DNA from: Agapanthus africanus
Lineage: Eukaryota > Streptophyta > Magnoliopsida > Asparagales > Amaryllidaceae
DNA: 64,000 nt
Reading direction: 5' to 3'
NCBI GenBank assembly: GCA_030015575.1
Contig: JASDDO010000018.1
Span: 381,047,908-381,111,907, forward strand
The translations under genes and the position numbers were made by a program. Below the pieces are notes generated by a model. That model was given only the letters and a program-made list of their open reading frames with translations. It searched no databases and had not been told where the DNA came from. Positions 33,160 to 44,923 of the stretch are shown piece after piece (position 1 is the first letter of the stretch; every line of letters begins with the position of its first letter).

Positions 33160-35399
33160 GGAGAAGGAAATGAATCAATTTGTTTAATAAAACTTTCATT
33201 GAAAGATTTTGTTTGTTTTCATAATTAATATGATCCTTTAGATCATTCAGTGAATTTTATTCACCGTTGGATTTTCAATCCAGAGATATTCTGTTTGTTA
33301 TTTCGGTGAGATTTGGGGAGATCTTTCCCTGTTTAGGATTTTTCCATAAATTGGTGATTTTTAATCACCCTTGGATTTTTAATCCAACGGTCCTCACTAA
33401 CCTTTTCCATTTGGAAAGATTTAGAAACTTTTAGAATTTAATTCTATTAAACTGTAAGGCTTTTAAAGCCAGTCACGTCTGACACGTGACCTTTGGTCAC
33501 GTGTGAGCACGTGACCCCCAATTGAGTCCATTTCTCAGCGCTTATTTACGCTGCTGTTTTAACCATCATGTGTCAACACGTGACTATTGGTCACGTGTGA
33601 GCACGTGATACCTTATTGAAGTTTTTCCTGATTTTTAATCATGGAACAGCAGTGCCAAGCGCGCTGCGCCCTAAGCAGCGCACCACGTGCAAAGCATGTG
33701 GGCGCTAGCGCTGGGTGCGCTGCGCTCCAAGTAGCGCACTACGTGTCAAACACAGGTGCGCTAGCGCAATGTGCGCTGCCCTTTAATCAGTGCACCACGT
33801 GCAAAGCACGGGTGCGCTAGCGCTGGAACTAAAAGCTCCCCACCGTTAGATCAAAAATCTAATAATAATGATAAATCATTAATTAATCAGAATTAAATTC
33901 TGTTAAGGAAAGATTCCTCAAAATCTTTCCAAATAACAAGATTGTGCTCTGTAAATCAGAGCACCGTTGGATCAATGATCCAATGGTAAATAAAAATTAC
34001 CAAGAAAACAGAATAAATTCTGTATGGAAAGATTTTCCAATCTTTGTAAAAACAAGAAGATTTCCTTCTGTAAAACAGAAGCCCTAGGATCAAAGATCCA
34101 ATGGTGGGGAAACATCCCCAAATCAATCAGAGAAAAATCGCTTTAACTGATTCAACAAATCAGCCTACCCTATAAAAAATCCCCTAGACTTCAAGTCTCA
34201 AGAGACAGAGAAAAAGAGAGAGAGAGAAACCTCCTCAAAAACTTTGAGAAAATTCAAAGAGTAAGCTCTTGCAAGAAGATCTTTCTTCAAGGTAAAAATG
34301 ATGATGATGAACACAGAGATGAAATCATCTCATAATTAAGAAAGAAGAATTCATTTCTTTAAAAGGATCATAGATCTACAAAGACAAAAGGTCTTTCACA
34401 AAGAGATCAAAAGATCTCATCATAAAATAAAAGAAGAACTTACTTCTCACATATCATAGATCTATAAGACTAAAGTCTTTTTCAAAGAGATCATGAACAT
34501 CTCATTATAAAAAGGAGAATAATTCAATTCCCTTAAGGATCATAGATCCATAAAGGCAAAGCCTTCCATCAATATAAGATATTGAAACAAAATAAGAACG
34601 GTTGTTCTTAGATCTTGAGACAAAGTCTCTTTTAAAAAGCTCAGATCATAAAATTGATCAGATGCGCTTTGAGCTCTTGAACTGCGCTTCTGCGCTCTCT
34701 GGACTGGCGCTCGGCGCCAAATGCGCCATGTGTCAATCACGTATGCGCCAATTAACAACTAGCGCACTGCGCTCTTGAAATAGCGCACTGCGCTCATGGG
34801 CTGGCGCTCAGCGCCAAGCGCACCACATGTCACTCACGTGTGCGCCACTAAACTGAAAGCGGAATGCGCTCATGAATTAGTGCTCTGCGCTCATAAATTG
34901 GCATCATGCGCTCATCATCTGGCGCCTAGCGCCAAGCACGACACGTGTCCCTTATATGTGCGCTACTTGGCAGAAGCGCACTGCACTCTTTGACTGGCGC
35001 AAAGCGCCAAGCGCACCATGTGTTGCGCTGACAGAACATAAATTATTCTCTAATAAATCCTAGAGCTATGATTGAATGCTCAGCATTCAATAAAAGACAA
35101 AATCATTGTCAAGATAAAAATCAATGCTCAGCATTGTCAAAAGGGGTCGAGCCCAAATAAAAGCTCAACAGCCCAAAAAAAATATTAAAACATTTTAACT
35201 TGATTGGACTTAGCCCAAGATTGGCCATAAGTCCTCAAATTCAGATTAATTAAGCCCACATGCTCATAAATCTTTGAACAGATCTTAGATCCAAATTGGA
35301 CCACAGATCTTTCAACCCAAAATTGGTTCAAGGGTACATCTCTGAACCCCTCTGATATATGTCGTTGTAATCCTTCAACGTCTTCAGAGAGATGACGGG

Positions 35400-35660
35400 T
35401 CCCGACAACCATACATTTCACAGACTATGACGTCTTTAAACTGGACTGTGGGGTCCTTAAGCCCATGGACTTTGATGTCCTTAACCTTGACTGTGAGGTC
35501 TTTCAACTCACGGACTATGATGTCCTTAACCTTCACTGTGAGGTCTTTAAACTCACGGACTATGATATCCTTAACCTGGACGTAGATGTCTTTAAACTAA
35601 CATTGGACCGTAATGTCCTTAAACTAATCGACCGCAATGTCCCTAAACTAAACAATAGAG
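35400..35660. repeat. Minisatellite in E3 LTR (inverted orientation)
   Basis: Same GGAC/GTCC units as at 4180-4500, read on the opposite strand; a 73-codon plus-strand frame here is a repeat by-product. Confidence 0.85.
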
Positions 35661-35969
35661 CCCGAATGCTCTCTTGTTGGAGCTAAACAATCCTGTTAAG
35701 TAGATCCTAGTCTAAAAATTAGACTAACGTATCCTTAACATACGTTTAAGTTGATCTTAGTCCCAAATGAGACTAACGTATCCTTAAACCCAACCCCCAA
35801 ACCCAAATCTAAGAAGATACGGATTTGGACTAATCCACGCCCTACGGGCGACAACATAAATTAGTCTCCGTATACAATCCACGGGCAACCAAAAACAAAA
35901 CAAACACCCATGACACGAAGTGACCATCTGGAGAAGGAGAAATTGGTTACCGCGATGTGGTAGCGTAAT

Positions 35970-37985
35970 TGTTATATATGTATGCCCTAAAGGCCTGTAT
36001 TGTATAGGATGCTAGGCATGTATAGATTCAATCTTTGCTCGAAATGATAGTATGCTATCTGGTTTATCTTCATCTTAACATGTGTTGTGTTGTGTTATAT
36101 TTCATATCTTTATATGCATGTTGATGAAGCCCTCAGGATTATGCTTGACTACCAGGATTATGATGAGATCATACTAGTGGGGCCTAGACAGTCTATAAGT
36201 ATATCCTTTAATAGTTCCTAATCGAGAGTATATCGAGACAGGGCATCGGTATTACCAAATTAAACTAGTGTGTACGTTTCCTGACTCTGGGGGCGATGGT
36301 TGATTCCATAACCATTGGTGTTTGACATCAAAGATTGTACACAGGTGCTCATTGGAGAATGGGTACACCGAACAGGACTCGCCGAGAACTCCTAAATAGT
36401 ATATATACCTATTGTCAGATAGCAGTTCTCTGGCGACACTTGTACAGGTTAGTCTGTAGACCCGAGATCATCATAGTGTCTTGTGTGATTCCCACTGTGC
36501 TTTGATTTCCTCCCTACCGCGGCTCTGCCGAGTCGTGCAAACAGGTGGATTTTGGGTACAGTCCTGAATCGCATGGAGGCAGTAAGCGATAGGAAGGGTT
36601 TCGTCTCTCCCGGTATAGGGAGTTGGTGTCGCGCTCTGCTTGATCGCCCATAACATCAAATCCCTGGCCAGGGTTCTCGAGATTTACTGATAAGTGTTAT
36701 CAGTAGTTTCTCGAACCGTTATGGGCCGTAAATCAGCATGACTTATAAAGTTACTGGGGTTTGACATTTACCACCCCTAGACTTCATATGCGACGTATCA
36801 GATGAAGAGACCGGACTGTACGGTAAGTGTTGCTTGTAGGCTCATTGGGGTTGTGATGAGTTCGCTCGTCGGCCACTTTTTCGCCATGTACCTGGGTAGC
36901 CGTTACGCACAGCTAGTGTCGCTGACGTGCTTGTGGTTAAACCCACTGCCAGCGTACTGTCGAGTCTTTAGAGTCCCACACAGAGGGTTCCCTCGTTCAA
37001 GCGAAAGATGTAGAGGCCGTAAGTTGTTACGGCAGCCGTAAGTTGTTACGGCAGCCGTAAGGTGTTACGACAAGGTTTCGATTATGTTCGTGTAATTGTT
37101 ACAGGAATAATAATCGGAAGGATAATACTGGTAGGTTTTGGTTTAATCCGGATACCGGTATTATATTATTGGATTAATAGTATTCGTATTTTTAGGAATT
37201 TGGATACGGGAATACGGCATACGGTATACGGAGGAGGGGTATTCTTGTAATTGTTACAAGAATACCTTCTAGAAGGTGCCACCTTATAATGACATTATTT
37301 ATTTTATGAAAATAAATAAATGAGGTGGAAATAAGAAAGTCCAAGTATGGTTGCAAAAATGGGTTGTTTAATTTTATATTGTTTTGGAATTACTATTGAA
37401 GCATGGTGCTAATTTTATATTATATGCTTCAATTATTTCATTTGCAATATATCATTTTTTTCTCATGCTTGAACTCTCTCATTATCACAAACACTTTCTC
37501 TCTCCTTCTTCTCTCCTCCTTCTTCTTCCTGGCTTTAACCCTCACATGTGATGTGAATCCAAAGCTTAGGACCTTAAGTTAATCCAATACACTAATCTCT
37601 ACATAATCCTAGTGATCTCTTCTAGCAAACTTGGTCTCTAGGTTAAACTCTTGTGAAGAGTTTCTAGCTTGTATGAAAACTCTCGCGTGGATCATCTAGG
37701 TCTTAGGGTGGCTGGAGATCGTGCACATTGGCAACATCCAAAGGAGCTAAGGAGTTCATCAAAAGAGAATGCAGGGAGCAAAGGAGTTGCACCAAAGAGA
37801 AGACCCGAAAGACCGTATCATCGAGATATAATCCCTAACATAGTAGATAAGATCTCTAGTTAGGGTTTTCTAGTTATGGTTTAGACAAGATCTTTTGAAA
37901 AGTGCGTGTTGTATGCAAAGAAAATTTTTGTTTATCGCTTCCGCCGCCTCACAAGAGTTGTGGAAGCATGCAACATGCGCTAACA
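35970..37985 (+). mobile_element. Solo LTR of a copia element
   Basis: TGTTATATATG...GCTAACA, 2016 bp, flanked by GTAAT at 35965-35969 and 37986-37990. Its middle is similar to the copia LTR at 5902-8010 read in reverse (CAGATAGCAGTTC, ACAGGACTCGCCG, CCCACTGTGCTTTGATT). There is no internal sequence, so it is what remains after LTR-LTR recombination. GTTACGGCAGCC repeats lie at about 37020-37065. Confidence 0.88.
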
Positions 37986-38230
37986 GTAATTAACAGCAGG
38001 GGCTTGCGCCTGCAGGGAAGAGCGTCCCCACAATCAAAAATCCCTCAACGAGAGGGAGTCTGACGAAGTCTGCTACATCGGCCGCATCCGTTCAAACCTT
38101 CGATATATGGTGTCATAAATCAACTTGGCATCTTCGGAGAGGTGGACGGATAGCACCAATTAGCATCTGTCCCGAAATTCAGGCAAGACGGACCCGCGCG
38201 GTCGCGTCTACGTGTTTTCGGCGGAGAACA

Positions 38231-38723
38231 CCAATATTTTTCAATTGAACTCCGCCCAAACCTTACGCAAGCGCTCTGTTAGGCACTCTACCCTACCAAG
38301 GTATCGGTGATCCCTAACCGCGACCGGTTGCGTCTGGTTTGGCCGGAGGCGAAAGCCAAGCGACAAGAACGGACGGACAATGGGCAAAAAGCCGGATTTC
38401 ACAGATACCGTTCTTAAGCACCCTAATCCATGTTGTTGTCGATTGCTCTAGCTTTATTGGTCTAGTTTGCTCAAAAGATTGAGTACGGAAATCCAGAACT
38501 TACACTAACCTAGTTATTCCTAACAAACTTATTCTTGCATATAAACACTAAGGTTAGAAACGAACATTCCGCCATGCGCATTAACTCGTCATAACAAGAA
38601 CTTACAATGCTCTGTCTCCCTGTGGACGACCCGTACTCATCACGGCTAGCTACACACAACGCCGTCCTGATTGCGGTTAAACTTTAGAACTTTAAAACTC
38701 GATACGCCAAAAGCGTGCAATCA
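38231..38723 (+). repeat. Left Athila-like LTR, 3' part
   Basis: Matches the last ~490 bp of 57392-59106, ending GCGTGCAATCA. The missing 5' part was separated by the E3 insertion. Confidence 0.85.
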
Positions 38724-38725
38724 AA

Positions 38726-38743
38726 TGGCGATTTGCCGGGGAG
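38726..38743 (+). other. Primer binding site, copy 1
   Basis: TGGCGATTTGCCGGGGAG two bases after the LTR, a slightly damaged form of the Athila-type site. Confidence 0.75.
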
Positions 38744-40107
38744 ACGGTAACGTTTTTATTCTTGTTATTTCGGTTTAATCTTGTTTATATCATCTAACAC
38801 CATTTTTAAAAACAAAAAAAAACAAAAATTTTCAAAACCAAAACAAAAATTAACAAACATAACATTTTTGTTCTCTGGATTTCTGACCTGCAAGCACTCT
38901 GGAACTAAACTGAAAAGATAAACAATACCTGTGAGACACTAGTAGAACACTGTGACAACAGAAGAAATTTGGAGCCCAAACTCCAAGAGAAGTCCAGCGA
39001 GAACCCCCAATTATCCGGCACCGCCGGCCTAAGAGCCTCCATTTGCTCCAAAAACTTCTTCTGTGCTCCAGTGTTCTAATTTTGTCCCAATTTTATTGTT
39101 TGCTTTTTATAATTTTGGGGGTGCAGGTATTTGGGCATTCATATCGCTTTTTCGCACTAATAATCCTTTTTCGATATTTGTAGATTTTGACGGATTTGCG
39201 AACTGCGATTGTGTGGAGCAAAGTGTATATTCAAAGTTAAGGTGATTGCGAAGTACAGTGCCAAAGATCCGGGTAGTTTGACCCGTGCAAGCAAACTTTC
39301 AAAGCTATTCGGATTCACTTCAACAGGGGTTTCTTAACCTGAAAATTTATCGGTACCTACTTTACTAACACCTTCTTCTCAAATCCGACGCATCCAATAT
39401 ACTATCTTTGCAGGATTCTTTGCAAGTTCGCCGTCAAACGACAAAAATAACTTACCCATATTTGTTTCAGTGCCGTGCTGAACATAAAAAACGATTGTTT
39501 GATTCTTTAAATAATTCTTTTTCATTAATTTACGCATTGCATCCATTAATACGGACTTAAGAGCAAGCGAACCCCACAACATACGGTAAAGGATTTCATC
39601 GTCTTTTCCGTGGCCCACAAATCACGAAATTGAGCACAACGTTTACCCACACAAATTTTTAAAAGAAACTAGACTTTAATACTTTAAGAACTTCACGCTC
39701 ATTAGGAGAAGTTAACTGTGTTTAAAACACCGCTTAATGGTATATCGTTCAAGGGGTGTCTACGAAAGTGTTCACGGAGAAACTGCCAAAAGAGAAAGAG
39801 TTATCTAATTAAGGACCTTCACGAAAGCGTTGGAAAACCTCCCCTTATCTCTGCACTTACCTGGCCTCGTGATCAGTATATCTTGAGCCCGTTTCTCGAT
39901 AGGGTTTTACTTCGACAATCAAGTTCTTGAGCAGGTCTAGTTGACCAGGTGAACCCTAGACCGATTAGGTGTGTGGTATTTTTGTGTCGTGATTTTTTTT
40001 GTTTATATTTCATTCTTCTGTTCATAACTAACTTTAAAATAAATAATAAAAAAATCACATTCTTTTTCCCCTCCTACTCGTCTTTTTCTTCCTCTTCTTT
40101 TCATATC
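38744..40107. other. Untranslated leader of Athila-like copy 1
   Basis: Noncoding 1.36 kb between primer site and ATG. A 79-codon minus-strand frame (39379-39618) with FYVQHGTETNMGKLFLSFDG is matched at 53488-53727. I do not recognise it and, since the copies are closely similar overall, its openness is weak evidence. Confidence 0.5.
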
Positions 40108-41847
40108 ATGGGTACCCCACCTAGAAAAACTCTTGCTGAACTTTGGTACCCGCAACCAGACATTACTTCTTACGGTTCTTGTTTTGGTCAAACTTCGAAC
40201 GATCCATCCATACCCAAACTTTCTTTGAAAGATCAGATAGACGCGTCTAGGACAAACAATTGGACTCCGCAATCCACTTTGGATTAATCGTTTCAACCTA
40301 CCCCGCCTTCTTACGTTGATACCCCTTTTGAGAGTCCTGTTGTAACTCCGAAACCCATGTCTATTGCTGAACGTATTGAACAATCTCGTAACCGATTTTT
40401 CACTCCTTTCACCACTGCAACTTCTTTTGATCAACAACTCCATTCACCTTATTATCCAAATGTTGATCCTACTCCTGTCCCACCATTCGATTCCTACCAG
40501 TCCTACCCAACATTTACACCTTCCCTATACATTACTTCTACACAGTCGTTTGGGAGTTTCATGTATCCAACCAACGTTGAATCTTTAAATGAAACCTCTC
40601 CACAACCCATGTCTAGTCTGGAACAGTCATTGGAAAACTTTCGGGTAGCGTCATGCCAACAGATGATAGATTTGAATATGTCAATGGCCGCCCTCATATA
40701 ACCTAACGAACCGGTAGCTAGTCTTCAACTAGCTCCAAATTTTCCAATGTACGATAAGGCGGTAGGAAAGATTGAGGAATTGAGTCATGAGAGTGAGCGG
40801 TATACCCTTACAAATCAAACATATCCATTGTAAATTGAATTCCACAACTCCGGTTTTGAATGTCTATCAAGTGTCCCGAACGATTCACCAATTGAAGATA
40901 GAACGTTTAATGAGTTGTGCGAGTTTGTAGTGTTTGATTTACCAGATTGTGAAGGGTCCATTCCAACTGAAACCAATCACAAACCTTTTGACCTCTACAC
41001 CTCCATCTTAGAACCACAATTGATAGAAATCCATGTTTTTGATGGGGTGTCTGAAAAATTTGAGTTTAGGGTGATTGAGAATATTGACGCTGGGAATATT
41101 TTGGATGATGAAACCACAGTTTTGGATGAGTTTTTCTCACGAATTCATCATTTACTTTCACTTCCGTGTAGACATCATCCTGAGCCATTAACTGTTTTTC
41201 CCGAACTTTATATGTGTCTAGATATTGATGATAAAGGTATGGATGAGCTAATTTTTGAGGAGAATATTGTGGAAATTCTTGAGCATGAAACAGTTTTACT
41301 TGATGAGTCGGATTTTCCAATTCATCATGTCCCTTTCATTGACTGTGTACACCCTCCTAAACCTTTAGCTGATACCCTTCCTCGATCACTCCCCTCCATC
41401 CTTTCCATCGTTCCGACCTTGCAAGACACCGTATCACTTTCATTTCCAGTGTCCGGTATACCAAGTTCAGTCTACCCATGTTTTCTTACGAATCTTGAAG
41501 GATTTGACCCCATTTCTCGACGGGTTAATAGATTAGTACAATCGCTTTCTACACATCGGTCATCACAAATTATACTAATTTATTCACTCCATTTCCACCC
41601 TCAAATTCGTATTCCACTTATTTCTTCCTTCCGCCATTCTTCTCCTCATATACCTGGACCGTATACCACTTATACCCCCATACGGTCTCACGTATTCTCC
41701 ATTTCTTTCCTCTCGACATTCTTTCACCAACCTGCATATTATAGCGATAAAATTTTTGAATGGCCGGTGCTCACTTTTGGCCTGTGTAAGCCCTTGTATA
41801 GATTGATACTATTCTCATCCCCCCTAACACTGAACTTTAACACCTAA
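40108..41847 (+). pseudogene. Unknown protein of Athila-like element, copy 1
   Basis: One frame from ATG 40108 to 41847 with only three stops (40285, 40699, about 40831). All three are TAA where copy 2 has CAA. It starts MGTPPRKTLAELWYPQPD; Gly-2 is a myristoylation candidate, and the KTLxEL..P wording resembles the N-terminus of Athila gag as I remember it. The first part is rich in Pro, Ser, Thr and Gln. The second part is acidic with repeated forms such as NILDDETTVLDEFFSRIHHL and EILEHETVLLDESDFPIHHV, two related ~50 residue units. I see no zinc knuckle, protease or polymerase. It may be a diverged gag-like or element-specific protein. Confidence 0.7.
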
Positions 41848-43273
41848 ACAGTTGAAACACTGTTTCACTTAAGTTTGGGAGGGGCTTTTTATGTATATAT
41901 TTTTTTTCTTTTTTTGTTCATAAATAAATTAAAAAAACAAACAGGGGAGCGCCGACAATTTTGACCCTCTTGGTGTAGCCTGACAGTGAGGGCACTGTCA
42001 AGTTTAAGTTTGGGGGTGTGCTCGGTAACCTTTATACCTTCACATTCATTTGTATATTATGCATTTGCATACATATTTTAAAACCAATAAAAATCGAAAA
42101 ATTTTACAAAAATATAAAAACTTTGTCGTCAAGTTAGCTAAAAGGGTAACTGAGATTTTTTATTCCGAAAGTTTAGTTGATACGTTAGAAATAACTAAAT
42201 CTCAGGCTTAGGAATTGAAAACCCTAAAAATAACCCTCCTTCTGTTTAACCTTGGTAATTATACGACCTTGCAGTTTTATTTTAGATGTAGGTAATCTTG
42301 AGTTCAGTTCTTGAGTTAAGTCGAGACGAAGGGAAAGTATTGAAAGCTTTACTGAAGGATAAGTCTGAAAAATAGTTTCTATTCTTAAGTCCAAATTTAG
42401 AAAGTATATACCCTACAAACTGCACATACACGCACCTTGAAACTTGGGATAGTAGAGAATACCTAGAAATACCCTTGCGTGAAAACCTAGTATGAAAGAA
42501 AAAAACGGTATTTAAAGCTAACCACCTGAATAGCACCATTGAAAAATATATCCGGTCTTGAAAAAGAAAAAAATAAAGAAAAAAATAAAAAATAAATAAA
42601 TAAAGTCAAGACCTGGAAACTGCTATTTACGCTTTAAGCTCACACATTCAGTAATCAGCTGTTAGTGCCTCAAGAAACATTAATAGTCGCATGAAAGGTG
42701 TGTGAGCAAAACCGTCCATCTTTTAATGAAAAGAAGTAGTATTAGGTATTAGGGCAAGGGTACTATAGCTTGAATTGAATTCTTGAGTGTAGGGGTGAAA
42801 TTATACACACACGTAGGGGTATACAATCGATATTTGGAGAAAAGATAGGAATAAAGAATAAGACTTATGTTTCCGTAAAGATGATAAAAATCCCTGATTT
42901 GAGACCGGACTTTAGAAGAAAAACTCAGGAGAGACTGAAATCTTTCTAAACTGTAAAACGTATAGGATCTGGGGTTGAATAAATAGGAGGCGTGAAATAT
43001 AAAGGTTGAAAATTTCTAACTTAGGATAATAGAATTTCTAACTTTGATACCAAACTGTAGGAGTAGAATTAACGTTAACTTATGAAACTAGCTTGACGGG
43101 ATTTTGTGGGTGTAATCCGCTGAAAAACCTCATGAGACAACACTCCTCCTACTAGGGACACCTGGAGGTTTAATGGCTTGTTGCACGATCTCAGTGCAAT
43201 CGCGTTCCCTGCGAAAGTGAGGCTGGGATTTTTGTTTTGCTCGGGACAAGCAAAAGATAAGTTTGGAGGTATT
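41848..43273 (+). other. Noncoding tail and polypurine tract, copy 1
   Basis: No gene. Purine-rich words CTTAAGTTTGGGAGGGG (about 41868) and AAGTTTAAGTTTGGGGGTG (about 42000) are typical of this element group. The terminal tract AAAAGATAAGTTTGGAGG abuts the LTR at 43274 and is the likely plus-strand primer. Confidence 0.65.
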
Positions 43274-44923
43274 TGTTCAGCTCAGAAAACTGCATTTTAA
43301 TACCACTCATTCATTATCTATTTTTTGTATATATCGGTACTATTAACCAGTGTCTGCTCAGTAAATACAGATTACAGGTATCCATGACAAAATACTGGAA
43401 ACAGATTCTAAAACACGAATATTACATTGGTGAGCCGACACCGCAATCGGAACTGCAAACCGATCAATATTTCAAGAGTTTCTTTTTGCGACATGCATGT
43501 GTACACTCTTTTTATCCAAATGGTCCAACACATACAAGTGTGTACACTAGCTTGTTGGTACATAGACCTAGAGAGGGGGCTGCCATGGCATATGGTGGAC
43601 ACACATGGGGAATAAGAATGTTAAATGCAAAAAGGTGTGATGTGATATAAAGCATCATGTCTCCCTCCAATCTACTGAGTACAAACCAGGTTTATAAAAA
43701 GAAATCAAGCAATACCAGGAGAATGGTGGAGAGCACACAACTTCACACAACAAGCACGAGCCCCAGACTCATCACCAAAACCGGCGAGACCCCACCATAA
43801 CCCGGCGCCGCCGGTTTTCTTGTCCCCAAAGCCCCCCTAATTTTCTCTGGCCTTCCCTTGCAGTCACATCAACTCATTTTTATTGCTTGTTTACTCTTAT
43901 TTTATGCCTATATAAGGCAGATCAGCGAGCAAGGGAAGGGCTCTCAAATTCTCTTATATTGTCACACATTTTCTCATTTTCTTTATACTTCATACTCTTT
44001 TTGTTTTTGTCCTTGTACATAGCTAGTCTCCCTTGAGTTTTTTGCCTTCTCTTGATCTTGTAACCTCTTCATTGAGCTTGCAAGTTTAAGTTTTGGTTAT
44101 TGAACTCAAGGGTTTGTATCATTATTTGGAATCAATAAAGCTTTCATTTTGCCTTCATGTTGCCTTGAGTTCTTAGCCTTCTCTTGATCTTGCAACCTCT
44201 TCATTGAGCTTGCAAGTTTAAGTTTAGGCTATTGAACCCATGGTTTGTAATATTGCTTTTGGTTCTTAGTATTTCTCTTTTTTTACTTACTTGCATTTTA
44301 ATTCTTGCCCTATACTTACTTGCCTTTTATTACCTTGCAATTTACTTTCTTGTAATGTTGTGTATTCTTTTCTTTGTATCTTTTCATTTGCTCTTTTTCT
44401 CTTGTTGTTTTGATGTTTGTGAATAATGGTGTTGTTAGGAAAGAAAACGATATTGTAAGTTAAGGTTTCCTTTCTCATTTTCTTTGCCCGATATTTTTCC
44501 ATTGAACTCCGCCCAAAGCTTACGCAAGCGCTCTGTTAGGCACCTTACCCTACCAAGGTATCGGTGATCCCTAACCGCAACCAGTTGCGTTCGGTTTGGC
44601 TGGAAGCGAAAGCCAAGCGAAAAGAACGGACGGACAAGGGTCAGTAGGCCGGATTTCACTGATACCGTGCTTAAACACCCTAATCCACGTTGTTGCCGAT
44701 TGCTCTAGTTTCATTAGTCAAGTTCGGCTCAAAGGATTGAGTACGGAAATCCAGAACTTACACTAACCTAGATATTCCTAACAAACTTATTCTTGCATAT
44801 AAACACTTAGGTTAGAAACGAGCATTCCGCCACGCACATTAACTCGTCATAACAAGAATTTAAAACGCTTCGTCTCCCTGTGGACGACCCGTACTCATCG
44901 CGGCTAGCTACACGCGACGCCGT
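43274..44923 (+). repeat. Middle Athila-like LTR, first part
   Basis: TGTTCAGCTC to GACGCCGT, continued at 52765-52827 beyond E4. A TATA box is at 43909-43915 (CCTATATAAGGC) and AATAAA at 44134-44139. An ~80 bp internal duplication (44031-44115 and 44164-44250) shares CTTCATTGAGCTTGCAAG. Confidence 0.85.

Larger units (their letters stand above)
1..33648 (-). mobile_element. E1: Ty3/gypsy element (Tat-like), right part, split by E2
   Basis: Minus-strand LTR retrotransposon. Its 5' LTR is 30285-33648, its primer binding site 30261-30279, its gag start 30133, and its pol reaches the left edge of the window at the beginning of reverse transcriptase. E2 is inserted in gag, so the E1 coding sequence is 30133-27447 and then 3624-1. 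The 3' LTR lies outside the window. The element interrupts the LTR of E3: E1 ends ...GGAACA at 33648 and the truncated E3 LTR begins at once. The expected TSD partner, GCAGT at 33649-33653, cannot be checked because the other end is not here. Lineage (Tat rather than Athila) is inferred from the protease and reverse transcriptase wording and the long LTRs. Confidence 0.8.
30285..33648 (-). repeat. E1 5' LTR
   Basis: About 3364 bp, TGTTCCCC to ...GGAACA. The 30285-31500 part resembles the E2 LTR (same first 250 bp and minisatellite) but the rest is different. It has AGTGTTAAACACT palindromes at 31800-32140, G-box palindromes at 32050-32370, AATTAAATT-type palindromes at 32400-33070, a TATA box at 33152-33159 and more G-box pairs at 33470-33610. 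The outer end is set by the switch to E3 LTR sequence. Confidence 0.78.
33649..38230 (+). repeat. E3 LTR, truncated by E1 and split by a solo copia LTR
   Basis: Plus-oriented relative of the E2 LTR: 33649-35969 plus 37986-38230. It ends CGGCGGAGAACA, the reverse of the E2/E4 LTR start. The first ~130 bp are missing where E1 inserted. It contains GCGC-rich repeats (33650-33830, 34690-35030), a TATA box at 34171-34178 and the inverted minisatellite at 35400-35660. After its end comes CCAAT then Athila LTR sequence where intact copies read CCGAT, so the TSD was probably that word. The rest of E3, if any, is left of E1. Confidence 0.78.

Noticed and set aside
33660-35030. CpG-island-like GCGC stretches as a gene promoter
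   Set aside because: They are the same GCGC repeats found in every E2-type LTR.
39379-39618. 79-codon minus-strand frame conserved at 53488-53727 as a small gene
   Set aside because: The two copies are closely similar overall, so conservation is not independent, and no domain is recognised.
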